Below are positions 34,626-45,046 of a stretch of DNA of 64,000 bases, piece by piece. A program made the position numbers and the translations under genes. The stretch spans positions 1-64,000 of the forward strand of contig QXWX01000035.1 in assembly GCA_009911175.1 (NCBI GenBank). The letters run 5' to 3'. The DNA is from Lachnospiraceae bacterium (lineage in GTDB: Bacteria; Bacillota_A; Clostridia; Lachnospirales; Lachnospiraceae). Numbering within the stretch: the stretch's first letter is position 1; each line of letters begins with the position of its first letter. The notes beneath the pieces are model-generated. The model did no database searches and was not told the origin of the DNA. It worked only from the letters and a program-made list of their open reading frames with translations.

Positions 34626-35804
34626 ATGGATAAAAAATCAAAAAAATGTCCTCATGCTTTTTTTGAGCGTGGCTCATGGTATCATCGGACAAAAACATTA
34701 AAGGAAGATTACAGTGTCGTATATGGGAAAGCAGGAGGCTTTCAGAGTGATGAAGAAGCAGAAAAGGATTATGAAAAACATATCAGGGAATTTAATCAAA
34801 ATCTGTGTTCCAGGCTATCCACACAGGGAAGTGACATATCCTTGAAAGAGTACCTGATTTACTGGTATCAAAGTATTTTTTCTGAAAGGATCGTAAGTAC
34901 GACAGAATATTTGTCAGCCTATGTGTTATATACCTTTTTGCTGCCATCCATTGATGAGGATGTTAAGTTAAGGCTGACCAGTGCGGATTATCTGGATGAA
35001 GTTTTAAAAAGAGCGTCAGTGTACTGCGAATCAGCAGGGAATAAGAGCAGGGAACTGTTGTATATTGCATTCAAGGATGCGGTTTCAGAACGGATGATCC
35101 ATTACAATCCTGTCCATGATACAAAAAAATATCCGCGCAAGAAGCCGAAAATCTGTATCTTAGATAAAGAGCAGCTTAAAATTTTTCTTGCGGCAGCAAA
35201 GCAGAGAAACTGGTTTCTGGAGATTATTCTTGCATTGTATCTTGGCTTACGGAAAGGGGAGATACGCGGCCTGAAGTTTCGTGATTTCAACACAGAAGAA
35301 AGAACGGTTCATATTCAGCGCCAGCTGGCAATAGATATGAAACTGCAGAGTGGAGGCATAGAGGTTGAAAAATATCAACTGGTAGAGCGTGATCCTAAGA
35401 CAGGGAAAAGTAACAGGATTCTACGCGTGCCGACCATTGTGATGGTGGAATTAGAAAAACGAAGACAGCGTATTCAGGCCCAGAAGACTCAAATGGGAGA
35501 CAGATACCAGGACAGCGATTATGTATGCTGTCAAAAGAATGGACTCCCTCACGGCCCGCATTCCCTGAATAAGGAGATCAAGGTGATTTGTGAAAATAAT
35601 TCCCTGCCGCATATCACAGTGCATGGGCTCAGGCATATGTTTGCCACGATTTTGCTGGAGCGTGATGTAAGCATTGCAAAAATATCAGGGATGCTGGGGC
35701 ATAGCTCTGTCCATACTACGTTTGAATATTATTTGGAAGTAATGGATGCAGACAAAAAGATTCTGGAATTTATGAATAAAGAATTTGCCCCTGATACAGA
35801 ATAG
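34626..35804 (+). CDS. int: Tyrosine recombinase (integrase 1)
   Basis: The 392-aa product has an N-terminal SAM-like DNA-binding part and a C-terminal catalytic domain. The key residues are Arg in LYLGLRKGEIRG (about 208), His-x-x-Arg in VHGLRHMFAT (about 333), His in MLGHSS (about 358) and the nucleophile Tyr in TTFEYYLEV (about 367). All expected residues are present, so it should be active. It lies 14 bases after xis and 11 bases before a second integrase gene. Confidence 0.9.
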   Translation: MDKKSKKCPHAFFERGSWYHRTKTLKEDYSVVYGKAGGFQSDEEAEKDYEKHIREFNQNLCSRLSTQGSDISLKEYLIYWYQSIFSERIVSTTEYLSAYVLYTFLLPSIDEDVKLRLTSADYLDEVLKRASVYCESAGNKSRELLYIAFKDAVSERMIHYNPVHDTKKYPRKKPKICILDKEQLKIFLAAAKQRNWFLEIILALYLGLRKGEIRGLKFRDFNTEERTVHIQRQLAIDMKLQSGGIEVEKYQLVERDPKTGKSNRILRVPTIVMVELEKRRQRIQAQKTQMGDRYQDSDYVCCQKNGLPHGPHSLNKEIKVICENNSLPHITVHGLRHMFATILLERDVSIAKISGMLGHSSVHTTFEYYLEVMDADKKILEFMNKEFAPDTE

Positions 35805-35815
35805 GAGGCGGAAAT

Positions 35816-37213
35816 ATGGATTTATCAGACATTAACCTTCAGACATATATATCATACGATATTTCGAATGTCCTGACGATAAAAGGCAAATATGGTTTCC
35901 GCGTTACCTTGGTTTATGAGGACGGAAGAAGGAAAGTAAGGCAGCATGCAGGCTATGGAAAAAAGGCCGAGGCAAATAAGGCCCGGAATCAAGTCATTGG
36001 ACAGCTTCATACAGGGAACTATATTGTATATCCCAATATTAAAATAGGAGGGTTTTTAGAGTTCTGGCTTGAGTATGTGATGAGGCCGGAACCCTCATTT
36101 ACGGCAAACAGCTACCATACATATAGAAACTGTATTAGAAATCATATCACGCCGCAGCTTGGCAACCTAAAGCTGGTTACGTTAAACCAGGGGCATTTGC
36201 ACAAGCTATACAGGAACCTGGCGGAAAAATATATTTCAATCCCAAAACTGGCGAAGACCATCTTGAATACATCTATGCAGTATGCGCTAAAAAAACATCT
36301 GATTTCCGCGAACCCCTGCAAAGATGTCCATCTGCCTAAAAATGCATCTAAAACTTCATATCATACGATTGAGGTGGAGGAGACGGAGACATATACATTA
36401 GAGCAGGTAAAAAAGCTGATGGATGCTTCAAAGGAATCAAAGATCCATATGCAGATCATGTTTGCATTATTGATGGGGCTCAGGAGGAGCGAGATTCATG
36501 GGGTGAAATATTCCGATATTGATTTTGTCCATCGTAAGCTGAAAATCCAGCGACAGTTAGGGGAAGACCTGCATGCGGATCCAGAGACGATCCCTGTTAA
36601 CATGAAATCAAAACAGGAAATAAGGACAAAGACGTATTCGAGTATCCGTGAATTGGATATCCCTGATTATGTATTTCAGGAAATCTTAGAAGAAAGGAAG
36701 CGGTACGAAAGAAACCGGAGCCGCAGACAAAGCGGAAAATGGGTATTTCAGGATTTAGGCTATATATGCTGTTCCAGTTATGGCCGTCCCAGAAGCAAGG
36801 GTTACTATTACGTTCATTATAAGAAACTGATCGAAGAAGCGGGATTGCCCTATATTCCTTTCCACAATCTCAGACATACATATGCCACGCTCCTGATGAA
36901 AAATAATATCAATCAAAAAGCGGTCGCAGTGGCCATGGGGCATGCAAAATCCATTATAACAGTAGACACTTATACAGATATGCAGGCGATCATCGAAGAT
37001 TGCGATGTGGAAATCCAGGAAGTTGTCAGAGAAATCCATCCATATGACAGCATGGATGCAAAAATGCTGAAAGAAATGTTCCAGGAAGAAATTAGAATTC
37101 CCAGGGAACCGCAAAGCGTAGAAGAAGACAGCAGTGGGTCAAAATGTTATGATTATTCAGATGTGAAAGAAATGGATGATATCCATGAATGGTATTTGGA
37201 AGAGGGGCAGTGA
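35816..37213 (+). CDS. int: Tyrosine recombinase (integrase 2)
   Basis: The 465-aa product is a second complete tyrosine recombinase. It has an arm-binding-type N-terminus (YGFRVTLVYEDGRRKVRQHA), Arg in LMGLRRSEIHG (about 222), HNLRHTYAT (about 350), MGHAKS (about 375) and Tyr in TVDTYTD (about 385). It has a C-terminal tail of about 75 acidic residues beyond the catalytic Tyr. AGGAGG precedes the ATG. Sequence identity with integrase 1 is low apart from the catalytic motifs. The pair probably acts jointly, or one copy came from a second element. Confidence 0.9.
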   Translation: MDLSDINLQTYISYDISNVLTIKGKYGFRVTLVYEDGRRKVRQHAGYGKKAEANKARNQVIGQLHTGNYIVYPNIKIGGFLEFWLEYVMRPEPSFTANSYHTYRNCIRNHITPQLGNLKLVTLNQGHLHKLYRNLAEKYISIPKLAKTILNTSMQYALKKHLISANPCKDVHLPKNASKTSYHTIEVEETETYTLEQVKKLMDASKESKIHMQIMFALLMGLRRSEIHGVKYSDIDFVHRKLKIQRQLGEDLHADPETIPVNMKSKQEIRTKTYSSIRELDIPDYVFQEILEERKRYERNRSRRQSGKWVFQDLGYICCSSYGRPRSKGYYYVHYKKLIEEAGLPYIPFHNLRHTYATLLMKNNINQKAVAVAMGHAKSIITVDTYTDMQAIIEDCDVEIQEVVREIHPYDSMDAKMLKEMFQEEIRIPREPQSVEEDSSGSKCYDYSDVKEMDDIHEWYLEEGQ

Positions 37214-37228
37214 ATCTGCCTCTTTTTG
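37200..37228 (+). terminator. Terminator of the integrase operon
   Basis: AGAGG(GG)CAG, starting at about 37201, pairs with CTGCCTCT (37216-37223), with T5 following. The stem overlaps the integrase 2 stop codon. The right end of the element should lie at or beyond this point. Confidence 0.65.
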
Positions 37229-37250
37229 CTGTGGCAGGCCGGAAAAAGTA

Positions 37251-37279
37251 TTGTAAATACCGGTGTTAGGGGATATAAT
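37251..37279 (+). promoter_or_regulatory. Promoter of the Rpn-type gene
   Basis: TTGTAA (37251-37256), a 17-base spacer and TATAAT (37274-37279), 26 bases before the ATG. Confidence 0.75.
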
Positions 37280-37305
37280 ATTTTATAGATAAAGGCGGTG
37301 AACAA

Positions 37306-38148
37306 ATGAAAAAAGAAATGATACAGGATAGCAAGATAGTAGAGCAGATTGTTGATGATATGGATTTGTTTGACGACGACCTGATGTCCATGGTTTTTGA
37401 CCGTAATATCCCAGCCACGGAGCTTCTGTTAAGGATTATCCTGAAACAGGGAGATATCACTGTAATAAGTGTTGTCTCTCAGTGTGGATTTCAGAATCCT
37501 ATTGTAGGCGGCCGTGATATCCGTTTGGATATTTTAGCCAAAGACAGCACAGGAAGATATTACAATATCGAAGTTCAGAAGAAGCCGGAGGGGGCGCATG
37601 TGCGCCGCGCCAGATTTAACAGCAGTATGATGGATGTCCGGATGCTGAAAGCAGGGCAGGAGTTTTCAGAACTAAGGGATTCATATATGGTCTTTATCAC
37701 ACAGACGGATATATTTGGCCATGGGCTGCCTGTTTATACGGTAAACCGGCACTTTGAGGAAATTGAGGATTCATTTAATGATGGTTCCCATATCGTATAC
37801 GTAAATGGCAGCTATAAGGGAGAAGATGCAATCGGCAAACTGATGCATGACTTTGGATGTAAAGAATCTAAAGATATTTATTATCCTGAATTGGCGGAAG
37901 GTGTGAAGCATTTTAAAGAAGAAGGAGGTAGAAAAATCATGTGCGAAGCTGTTGAAAAATATGCGCAAAGCTATGCAGAAAAGTATGCGCAAAGCTACGC
38001 AGAAAAGTATGCAGAAACAAAAAGAATAGATGCTTTGTATGAGGTGGTGAAGAACTTGATGGAGACTATGAAGTTAAATGCAGAGCAGGCTATGTCGGCT
38101 ATAAAGATATCTGAAAATGATAAGGAAGTCTTACTGAAAAGATTGTAA
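37306..38148 (+). CDS. Rpn-family PD-(D/E)XK nuclease / putative transposase
   Basis: The 280-aa product has the PD-(D/E)XK nuclease core near residues 75-100: GGRDIRLDILAKD and YYNIEVQKK, giving catalytic Asp, Glu and Lys. Rpn proteins promote RecA-independent recombination; many Firmicutes carry many copies. The C-terminus has an 8-residue tandem repeat YAQSYAEK. The gene has its own promoter and terminator. It lies between the integrases and uvrB, so it could be inside or outside the element. AAAGGCGGTG precedes the ATG. Confidence 0.85.
   Translation: MKKEMIQDSKIVEQIVDDMDLFDDDLMSMVFDRNIPATELLLRIILKQGDITVISVVSQCGFQNPIVGGRDIRLDILAKDSTGRYYNIEVQKKPEGAHVRRARFNSSMMDVRMLKAGQEFSELRDSYMVFITQTDIFGHGLPVYTVNRHFEEIEDSFNDGSHIVYVNGSYKGEDAIGKLMHDFGCKESKDIYYPELAEGVKHFKEEGGRKIMCEAVEKYAQSYAEKYAQSYAEKYAETKRIDALYEVVKNLMETMKLNAEQAMSAIKISENDKEVLLKRL
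37960..38007 (+). repeat. 24-bp tandem repeat in the Rpn-type gene
   Basis: Two 24-base units (37960-37983 and 37984-38007) differ at one base and encode YAQSYAEK twice; a partial third unit, YAET, follows. Such repeats in Rpn genes are known to vary in copy number. Confidence 0.8.
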
Positions 38149-38196
38149 AAGACATCATCGTAAGATAAAAAGGAATTTTAGAAAAATGGATGTTGG

Positions 38197-38236
38197 AATC
38201 CGCAGAATAGGTATAAAGTCTATTCTGCGGATTTTT
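38197..38236 (+). terminator. Intrinsic terminator after the Rpn-type gene
   Basis: AATCCGCAGAATAG (38197-38210) pairs perfectly with CTATTCTGCGGATT (38220-38233), followed by a T tract. It isolates uvrB from upstream transcription. Confidence 0.88.
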
Positions 38237-38272
38237 TGCATATTTGTCGGAAAAAGTTTTTTATTTTCCCTC

Positions 38273-38301
38273 TTGTATTTGTAGTTGTCTTTTGGTACAA
38301 T
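38273..38301 (+). promoter_or_regulatory. uvrB promoter
   Basis: TTGTAT (38273-38278), a 17-base spacer and TACAAT (38296-38301). The inferred start falls within the SOS box just downstream. Confidence 0.65.
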
Positions 38302-38307
38302 TGGAAA

Positions 38308-38321
38308 AGAACAAATGTTCT
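38308..38321. promoter_or_regulatory. LexA (SOS) box
   Basis: AGAACAAATGTTCT is a perfect palindrome containing GAAC-N4-GTTC, the Gram-positive LexA/DinR core. It lies 7 bases after the -10 box of uvrB, so repression would block transcription start. It marks uvrB, and perhaps uvrA, as DNA-damage inducible. Confidence 0.85.
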
Positions 38322-38549
38322 AAAGAAAAATGAATATACAGGCTTTCCATACAGGCTTCTCTGTGCTATTCTTTGCTATGGAATATTGGACAGGATTTGG
38401 CAGTACCGCCTGGTCAGGAAAATCAGTTTTAGTGACTTTATTCGTGTAATTGCTGTATTGGCCGGAAAAAGAATACCCTAAGACAGGAATTTTACAGAAA
38501 ATCAAGGAGATTTTCAGGCCAATAGTGAACATAGTAAGGAGGTTCGGTC

Positions 38550-40550
38550 ATGAAAAATGAACAGAATATATTCAAATTACATGCTCCATACCAACCCACA
38601 GGAGACCAGCCGCAGGCAATTGCCGAACTGGTCAAAGGCTTCAAGGAGGGCAATCAATTCCAGACTTTACTAGGGGTTACGGGGTCTGGCAAGACATTTA
38701 CGATGGCGAATGTGATTGCCCAGCTGAATAAACCAACGCTTGTGATAGCTCATAACAAGACGCTTGCCGCACAATTATACGGAGAATTCAAGGAGGTATT
38801 CCCGGAAAACGCAGTGGAGTATTTTGTGTCCTACTACGACTACTACCAGCCCGAAGCCTATGTCCCTTCTTCGGACACCTACATCGCCAAGGATTCCGCC
38901 ATCAACGATGAGATCGACAAGCTCCGTCTCTCCGCCACCATGGCCCTTGCCGAGCGGCGTGATGTGGTCATTGTGGCCAGCGTGTCCTGTATCTACGGCC
39001 TGGGAAGCCCGGTAGACTACCAGAACATGGTGATCTCCCTGCGCCCCGGCATGACAAAGGAGCGGGACGAGCTGATGGCGAAGCTGATCGAGATCCAGTA
39101 CGACCGCAATGACATGGATTTCCACCGCGGGACCTTCCGGGTTCGGGGGGACGTGCTGGAGGTGATTCCTGCTTACGAATCCGACACGGCTGTCCGGGTA
39201 GAGTTCTTCGGGGACGAGATCGACCGGATCACGGAGATCGACATCCTGACCGGGGAGATCCGGGATGAATTAAAGCACGTAGCCATCTTCCCAGCATCCC
39301 ACTATGTAGTAGATAAGGACAATATTAAGCGCGCCGTGCAGGATATAGAAAAAGAACTGGAAGAGCGGGTCAGGGAATTTAAGCGTCAGGACAAGCTTCT
39401 GGAGGCGCAGCGGATCGCGGAGCGGACCAACTTCGATATCGAGATGCTCAAGGAGACCGGGTTTTGCTCCGGAATCGAGAACTATTCCCGGCATCTGGCA
39501 GGGTTGGCCCCGGGACAGGCGCCCTACACGTTGATCGACTATTTTCCTGATGATTTTATCATCATGATCGACGAGTCCCACAAGACGGTGCCACAGATCG
39601 GCGGGATGTACAATGGGGACCAGTCCAGAAAATCGACGTTGGTAGACTATGGATTCCGCCTGCCCTCGGCAAAGGATAACCGCCCCTTGAACTTTGAAGA
39701 ATTTGAAAGTAAAATAAACCAGATGCTTTTCGTTTCCGCCACTCCGGGCGTCTATGAAGAAGAGCATGAGCTTCTCCGCGCCGAGCAGGTCTTAAGGCCC
39801 ACAGGGCTTTTAGATCCGGAGGTGGAGGTGCGTCCGGTGGAGGGCCAGATCGACGACCTGATCAGCGAAGTGAACAAAGAAGTGGCAAAGAAAAACAAAG
39901 TGCTGGTGACCACGCTGACCAAGCGGATGGCCGAGGACCTGACGGATTATATGCGGGAGGTGGGCATCCGGGTCAAGTATCTGCATTCCGATGTGGATAC
40001 CCTGGAGCGGACGGAGATCATCCGGGATATGCGTCTGGACGTCTTTGACGTACTGGTGGGGATCAACTTGCTCCGTGAAGGGCTGGACATTCCGGAGATC
40101 ACGCTTGTGGCCATTCTGGACGCAGACAAGGAAGGCTTCCTGCGTTCTGAAACCTCCCTGATTCAGACTATCGGCCGTGCGGCCCGCAATTCCGAAGGAC
40201 ATGTGATTATGTATGCGGATAAGATGACCGACTCTATGCAGATGGCCATTGACGAGACCATGCGCCGCCGGGAGATCCAGATGGCATACAACCAGGAACA
40301 TGGGATCACGCCGCAGACGATTCAGAAAGCGGTACGCGACCTGATCAGCATTTCTCAGAAGGTAGATACAGGGGAAATGCTGATGGAGAAGGACGTGGAG
40401 TCCATGAGCCGGGAAGAACTGGAGAAGATGGTGGGAAAGGTGACGAAGCAGATGAAGAAAGCGGCGGCGGAACTGAACTTCGAGGCGGCGGCCGAGCTGC
40501 GTGACCAGCTGATCGAACTGAAAAAGGCACTGAATGATATGGAATCATGA
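38550..40550 (+). CDS. uvrB: Excinuclease ABC subunit B
   Basis: The 666-aa product is full-length UvrB, the damage-verifying helicase-like subunit of nucleotide excision repair. Visible parts are Walker [13 protein letters not shown], the beta-hairpin region [18 protein letters not shown], motif [32 protein letters not shown] and a C-terminal UVR motif ([20 protein letters not shown]) that binds UvrC or UvrA. AAGGAGG precedes the ATG. It is followed by uvrA after about 180 bases. The SOS box and promoter upstream show damage control. Parts of the gene look more GC-rich than its flanks. Confidence 0.98.
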   Translation: MKNEQNIFKLHAPYQPTGDQPQAIAELVKGFKEGNQFQTLLGVTGSGKTFTMANVIAQLNKPTLVIAHNKTLAAQLYGEFKEVFPENAVEYFVSYYDYYQPEAYVPSSDTYIAKDSAINDEIDKLRLSATMALAERRDVVIVASVSCIYGLGSPVDYQNMVISLRPGMTKERDELMAKLIEIQYDRNDMDFHRGTFRVRGDVLEVIPAYESDTAVRVEFFGDEIDRITEIDILTGEIRDELKHVAIFPASHYVVDKDNIKRAVQDIEKELEERVREFKRQDKLLEAQRIAERTNFDIEMLKETGFCSGIENYSRHLAGLAPGQAPYTLIDYFPDDFIIMIDESHKTVPQIGGMYNGDQSRKSTLVDYGFRLPSAKDNRPLNFEEFESKINQMLFVSATPGVYEEEHELLRAEQVLRPTGLLDPEVEVRPVEGQIDDLISEVNKEVAKKNKVLVTTLTKRMAEDLTDYMREVGIRVKYLHSDVDTLERTEIIRDMRLDVFDVLVGINLLREGLDIPEITLVAILDADKEGFLRSETSLIQTIGRAARNSEGHVIMYADKMTDSMQMAIDETMRRREIQMAYNQEHGITPQTIQKAVRDLISISQKVDTGEMLMEKDVESMSREELEKMVGKVTKQMKKAAAELNFEAAAELRDQLIELKKALNDMES

Positions 40551-40733
40551 TGTCAGAACAGAGGTAGCCTCGGACAGAAACAGTGCAGGCAGCGGATCGA
40601 TGGTCATTTGTGCGGCAGACGGCCAGCACGTGAAGCGTTCGAAAATTAGACAACAGGGGAAATCAGCCGATAAAGGCGGTGAAACCTCTTTGGCAGGCAG
40701 ATCATTAATTTGAGAAAAGACAGGAGACACAAT

Positions 40734-43580
40734 ATGGGAGTAAAGATAGACGCCAGAAAATATATCAAAATACGCGGCGCAAATGAAAACAATCTGAAAA
40801 ATATTGATGTGGACATTCCACGGAACGAGCTGGTAGTTCTGACCGGGCTGAGCGGTTCGGGCAAATCCTCGCTTGCCTTTGATACCATTTATGCGGAGGG
40901 GCAGCGCAGATATATGGAGTCTCTGTCTTCCTATGCCCGTCAGTTCCTGGGGCAGATGGAGAAGCCGGATGTGGAGAGCATCGAGGGTCTGTCCCCGGCC
41001 ATCTCCATTGACCAGAAGTCCACCAACCACAATCCCCGCTCTACTGTGGGGACTGTGACGGAGATCTACGATTATTTTCGCCTGCTCTATGCACGGGTGG
41101 GGATTCCACACTGCCCGAAGTGCGGAAAGGAGATCAAAAAGCAGTCCGTAGACGAGATGGCGGATCAGGTCATGGCAATGCCGGAGGGCGCCAGGATCCA
41201 GCTTCTGGCCCCGGTTGTACGGGGGCGGAAGGGGACGCACGCCAAGCTGCTGGATCGCGCCAAGCGGAGCGGATATGTCAGGGTGCGTGTGGACGGCAAC
41301 CTGTATGAATTGTCCGAGGAGATTGCGCTGGATAAAAATATCAAGCATAATATTGAGATTATTGTGGACCGTCTGATCGTAAAGCCGGGGATTGAGAAGC
41401 GTCTGGCGGATTCCATTGAAAGCGTGCTGAACCTGGCGGAGGGACTTCTGATCGTGGATGTGATCGGAGGGGAACCCATGAATTTCAGCCAGAGCTTTTC
41501 CTGCCCGGACTGCGGGATCAGTATTGAAGAGATCGAACCACGGAGTTTTTCGTTCAACAACCCCTTCGGGGCCTGTCCGTCCTGCTTTGGACTAGGCTAT
41601 AAGATGGAATTTTCAGAGGAACTGATGATTCCCAATCCTTCTCTGAGCATCAATGAGGGCGCTATTGCGGTGCTGGGATGGCAGTCCTGTTCGGATAAGA
41701 GCAGCTTTACCAATGCGATCCTGACGGCCCTATGCGAGGAATACGGATTTGGTCTGGATACGCCTTTCGAGGAATATCCGAAGAAGATCCATGATATTCT
41801 GGTCTATGGAACAAATGGGAAATCGGTCAAAGTCCACTATAAGGGACAGCGGGGCGAAGGCGTGTACGATGTGGTCTTTGAGGGGCTGATCCGAAGTGTG
41901 GAACGGCGTTACCGCGAGACCCATTCAGAGTCCTCCAAGGCAGAATACGAGACCTTCATGAATATCACTCCCTGCTCCGAGTGTAAAGGACAGAGATTGA
42001 AGCAGACCTCCCTTGCGGTGACGGTGGGAGAAAAAAATATTGCGGAGGTTACCGCGTTTTCCATCGACAGGCTTCAGGAATTCCTGCAGAATCTGGAGCT
42101 GACAAAGACCCAGCAGATGATCGGGAATCAGATCTTAAAGGAGATTCGGGCAAGGATCCAGTTTTTGATGGATGTAGGGCTTGATTACCTGACCCTGTCC
42201 CGGGCCACTGGCTCTCTCTCCGGGGGGGAAGCGCAGCGGATCCGCCTGGCAACCCAGATCGGCTCCGGCCTGGTAGGAGTAGCCTATATCCTGGACGAGC
42301 CCAGCATCGGTCTGCACCAGCGGGATAATGATAAGCTGTTGGCCACCTTGAAGCGACTCCGTGACCTGGGAAATTCCCTGATCGTGGTGGAGCATGACGA
42401 GGATACCATGCTGGCTGCGGACTGCGTGGTAGACATCGGACCCGGCGCAGGCGAGCATGGCGGCAGGGTGATCGCTGTCGGTACTGCACAGGAGATCATG
42501 GCCTGCGAAGCTTCTGTTACAGGAGATTATCTTAGCGGCAGAAAGCAGATTCCGGTGCCTGAGACAAGGAAGCCGTTTTCAGGTTTTCTGAAGGTTGTGG
42601 GGGCACAGGAAAATAACCTGAAAAATATCACGGTCAATTTCCCTCTGGGAGTGATGACATGCGTGACCGGCGTATCCGGCTCCGGCAAAAGCTCTCTGGT
42701 AAATGAGATCTTATATAAAAAGCTGGCCAAGGAGTTAAACCGGGCCAGGACAATCCCGGGAAAGCACCGGCGCATTGAGGGACTGGATCAAGTAGACAAG
42801 GTTATCAGCATCGACCAGTCACCCATTGGAAGGACGCCCCGGTCCAATCCGGCCACCTACACAGGGGTTTTTGACCTGATCCGGGATTTGTTCGCGGCCA
42901 CCCCGGATGCCAAGGCGAGGGGGTATAAAAAGGGCAGGTTCAGCTTTAATGTAAAAGGTGGACGTTGTGAAGCCTGCTCCGGAGACGGGATCATCAAGAT
43001 TGAGATGCATTTCCTGCCGGACGTATATGTGCCCTGCGAGGTATGCGGCGGTAAGCGGTATAACCGGGAGACGCTGGAGGTCAAGTATAAGGGCAAGAGT
43101 ATCTACGACGTCCTGGATATGACAGTGGAGGAAGCGGTCACATTTTTTGAAAATGTCCCCAGCATCAGCCGAAAGATGCAGACCCTTTATGATGTGGGAC
43201 TTTCCTATATTAAGCTGGGACAACCCTCCACGGAGCTCTCCGGCGGCGAGGCGCAGCGGATCAAGCTGGCTGCGGAGCTGAGCAAGCGCAGCACAGGGAA
43301 GACCGTATACATTCTGGATGAGCCGACCACTGGCCTGCATTTTGCAGATGTACACAAGCTGACGGAAATCTTGCGCAGACTGGCGGATGACGGCAATACG
43401 GTGATCGTCATTGAACATAACCTGGATGTGATCAAGACTGCGGACTATATCATCGATATCGGACCGGAAGGCGGAGATAAAGGCGGCACCGTTGTGGCGG
43501 AAGGAACGCCGGAGGAAGTGGCTAAAAATAAAAAATCTTATACCGGGAAGTATATTGCCTCGATGCTTAACAAAAAATAA
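40734..43580 (+). CDS. uvrA: Excinuclease ABC subunit A
   Basis: The 948-aa product is full-length UvrA, the damage-recognition ATPase of nucleotide excision repair. It has two ABC ATPase modules (Walker [10 protein letters not shown] near the N-terminus and GVSGSGKSS in the middle; signatures LSGGEAQR twice). It also has zinc-binding pairs (CPKCG; CPDCG...CPSCFG; CEACSG...CEVCGG), and [11 protein letters not shown] and DEPTTGLH. The ATG at 40734 with AGGAGA upstream is preferred to one at 40710. The 180-base gap from uvrB contains no terminator, so co-transcription is likely. Confidence 0.98.
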   Translation: MGVKIDARKYIKIRGANENNLKNIDVDIPRNELVVLTGLSGSGKSSLAFDTIYAEGQRRYMESLSSYARQFLGQMEKPDVESIEGLSPAISIDQKSTNHNPRSTVGTVTEIYDYFRLLYARVGIPHCPKCGKEIKKQSVDEMADQVMAMPEGARIQLLAPVVRGRKGTHAKLLDRAKRSGYVRVRVDGNLYELSEEIALDKNIKHNIEIIVDRLIVKPGIEKRLADSIESVLNLAEGLLIVDVIGGEPMNFSQSFSCPDCGISIEEIEPRSFSFNNPFGACPSCFGLGYKMEFSEELMIPNPSLSINEGAIAVLGWQSCSDKSSFTNAILTALCEEYGFGLDTPFEEYPKKIHDILVYGTNGKSVKVHYKGQRGEGVYDVVFEGLIRSVERRYRETHSESSKAEYETFMNITPCSECKGQRLKQTSLAVTVGEKNIAEVTAFSIDRLQEFLQNLELTKTQQMIGNQILKEIRARIQFLMDVGLDYLTLSRATGSLSGGEAQRIRLATQIGSGLVGVAYILDEPSIGLHQRDNDKLLATLKRLRDLGNSLIVVEHDEDTMLAADCVVDIGPGAGEHGGRVIAVGTAQEIMACEASVTGDYLSGRKQIPVPETRKPFSGFLKVVGAQENNLKNITVNFPLGVMTCVTGVSGSGKSSLVNEILYKKLAKELNRARTIPGKHRRIEGLDQVDKVISIDQSPIGRTPRSNPATYTGVFDLIRDLFAATPDAKARGYKKGRFSFNVKGGRCEACSGDGIIKIEMHFLPDVYVPCEVCGGKRYNRETLEVKYKGKSIYDVLDMTVEEAVTFFENVPSISRKMQTLYDVGLSYIKLGQPSTELSGGEAQRIKLAAELSKRSTGKTVYILDEPTTGLHFADVHKLTEILRRLADDGNTVIVIEHNLDVIKTADYIIDIGPEGGDKGGTVVAEGTPEEVAKNKKSYTGKYIASMLNKK

Positions 43581-43904
43581 CAGAAGTATATTTTTACGGA
43601 AAGCTCAAATTTGAAGAAAATCGATCCAGTTTCATAATAAATGAATAAAAAATGGAAAATCTGAAAAAAGGGCTTTCCAATTTGGTAAAAATTGATTATA
43701 CTAGTGAATGGTCATAACTGGTTGCAGGTTGCGCCTTGGCCAGACGTGTTTGACAACATCAGATAAACAGACTATAAAAAACGAAGGATGAGATGTATGA
43801 AACTGTGAACAATTGTCATCGCCTTATGGGCGGATCATAGATTCACGGTTTCCGGTCAAGGAATCTCTTGGGAGAAGGATTTGTTTTAGAAGGGAGAGTT
43901 TTAT
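43581..43904 (+). other. Intergenic region between uvrA and the MreB-like gene
   Basis: About 320 bases hold no gene. A weak hairpin (GGAAA...TTTCC near 43653-43680) and a -10-like TATACT near 43697 with a poor -35 (TTCCAA, 17 bases upstream) could give a terminator and a promoter. GAAGGGAGAG at the end is the ribosome site of the next gene. Confidence 0.45.
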
Positions 43905-44894
43905 ATGTCTGTTGATATCGGAATAGATCTGGGGACAGCCAGTGTGCTTGTGTATGTGAGGGGCAAGGGAGTGATATTGAAGGAACCTTCCGTCGTTGCA
44001 TTTGACAGGGATACCAACGTGATTAAGGCTATCGGTGAGGAAGCGCGCCTGATGCTGGGCAGGACTCCGGGGAATATCATCGCTGTGCGTCCTCTGCGGC
44101 AGGGGGTCATCTCGGATTACACCGTGACGGAGAAGATGATCAAGTATTTTGTGCAGAAGGCGGTGGGACGGCGGATGTTCAAGAAGCCGCGGATTAGCAT
44201 CTGTGTACCAAGCGGTGTGACGGAGGTGGAGAAGAAAGCTGTGGAGGAAGCGACCTTTGCGGCAGGGGCCAGAGAAGTGCATCTGATCGAAGAGCCGGTG
44301 GCAGCGGCGATTGGAGCAGGGATCGATATATCCAAGCCCTGTGGAAATATGATCGTAGATGTGGGCGGTGGCACTTCAGATATTGCCGTGATCTCCCTTG
44401 GCGGCGCGGTAGTGAACACATCCATCAAGCTGGCCGGAGATGATTTTGATGAAGCAATCGTGCGGTATATGCGGAAAAAGCATAATCTGCTGATCGGGGA
44501 TATGACGGCGGAAGACATTAAGATTAAGATCGGTACAACCTATCCGCTGGTAGAGGAAGAACGCCTGGAGGTGCGGGGAAGGAATCTGGTGACAGGCCTT
44601 CCGAAGACCGTGACTGTGACATCGACAGAGACCGAAGAAGCGCTGAGGGAGACTACCAGCCAGATCGTGGAGGCGGTGATCGCAGTATTAGAACAGACCC
44701 CGCCGGAGCTTTCCGCGGATATACTGGATCGGGGGATCGTTCTGACAGGGGGAGGCTCTATGCTCCGCGGGCTGGAAGAACTGATCGAAGAACGGACTGG
44801 GATTCATACTATGACAGCGGAGGATCCGCTGAAGGTCGTAGCGATCGGGACCGGACAGTTTGTGGAATTCATGAGCGGGCGAAAGGATTTTTGA
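43905..44894 (+). CDS. mreB: Rod-shape protein MreB/Mbl family
   Basis: The 329-aa product is a bacterial actin that organises cell-wall elongation at the membrane. It has phosphate 1 GIDLGTASVLVYVRGKG, connecting CVPSGVTEVEKKAV, phosphate 2 IVDVGGGTSDIAVISLGG, and adenosine motif IVLTGGGSMLRGLEELI. All nucleotide-binding motifs are intact and length is normal. The gene stands alone, without mreC or mreD next to it, and is followed by a terminator; such single copies are often Mbl or MreBH rather than the mre-operon MreB. The subfamily cannot be fixed from sequence alone. Confidence 0.93.
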   Translation: MSVDIGIDLGTASVLVYVRGKGVILKEPSVVAFDRDTNVIKAIGEEARLMLGRTPGNIIAVRPLRQGVISDYTVTEKMIKYFVQKAVGRRMFKKPRISICVPSGVTEVEKKAVEEATFAAGAREVHLIEEPVAAAIGAGIDISKPCGNMIVDVGGGTSDIAVISLGGAVVNTSIKLAGDDFDEAIVRYMRKKHNLLIGDMTAEDIKIKIGTTYPLVEEERLEVRGRNLVTGLPKTVTVTSTETEEALRETTSQIVEAVIAVLEQTPPELSADILDRGIVLTGGGSMLRGLEELIEERTGIHTMTAEDPLKVVAIGTGQFVEFMSGRKDF

Positions 44895-44927
44895 TCGGCC
44901 TGTGACCGTGCGATCCTTAAAGGAAAT

Positions 44928-44957
44928 AGACAGGCTTCACCGGATGCCTGTCTTTTT
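44928..44957 (+). terminator. Intrinsic terminator after the MreB-like gene
   Basis: AGACAGGC (44928-44935) pairs with GCCTGTCT (44946-44953), followed by a T run. Confidence 0.85.
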
Positions 44958-45046
44958 GGAGTGAAAGGTAAGGAGTTGTGATTCTGCGTCATCGGTAACA
45001 GTTGTTTTCACAGTTCCTGATCAAAAGACGAAAGAGGTAGAGTATT

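Noticed and set aside
38236..38481. Open frame of 81 codons before uvrB
   Set aside because: It overlaps a terminator U tract, the uvrB promoter and the SOS box, and has no ribosome site.
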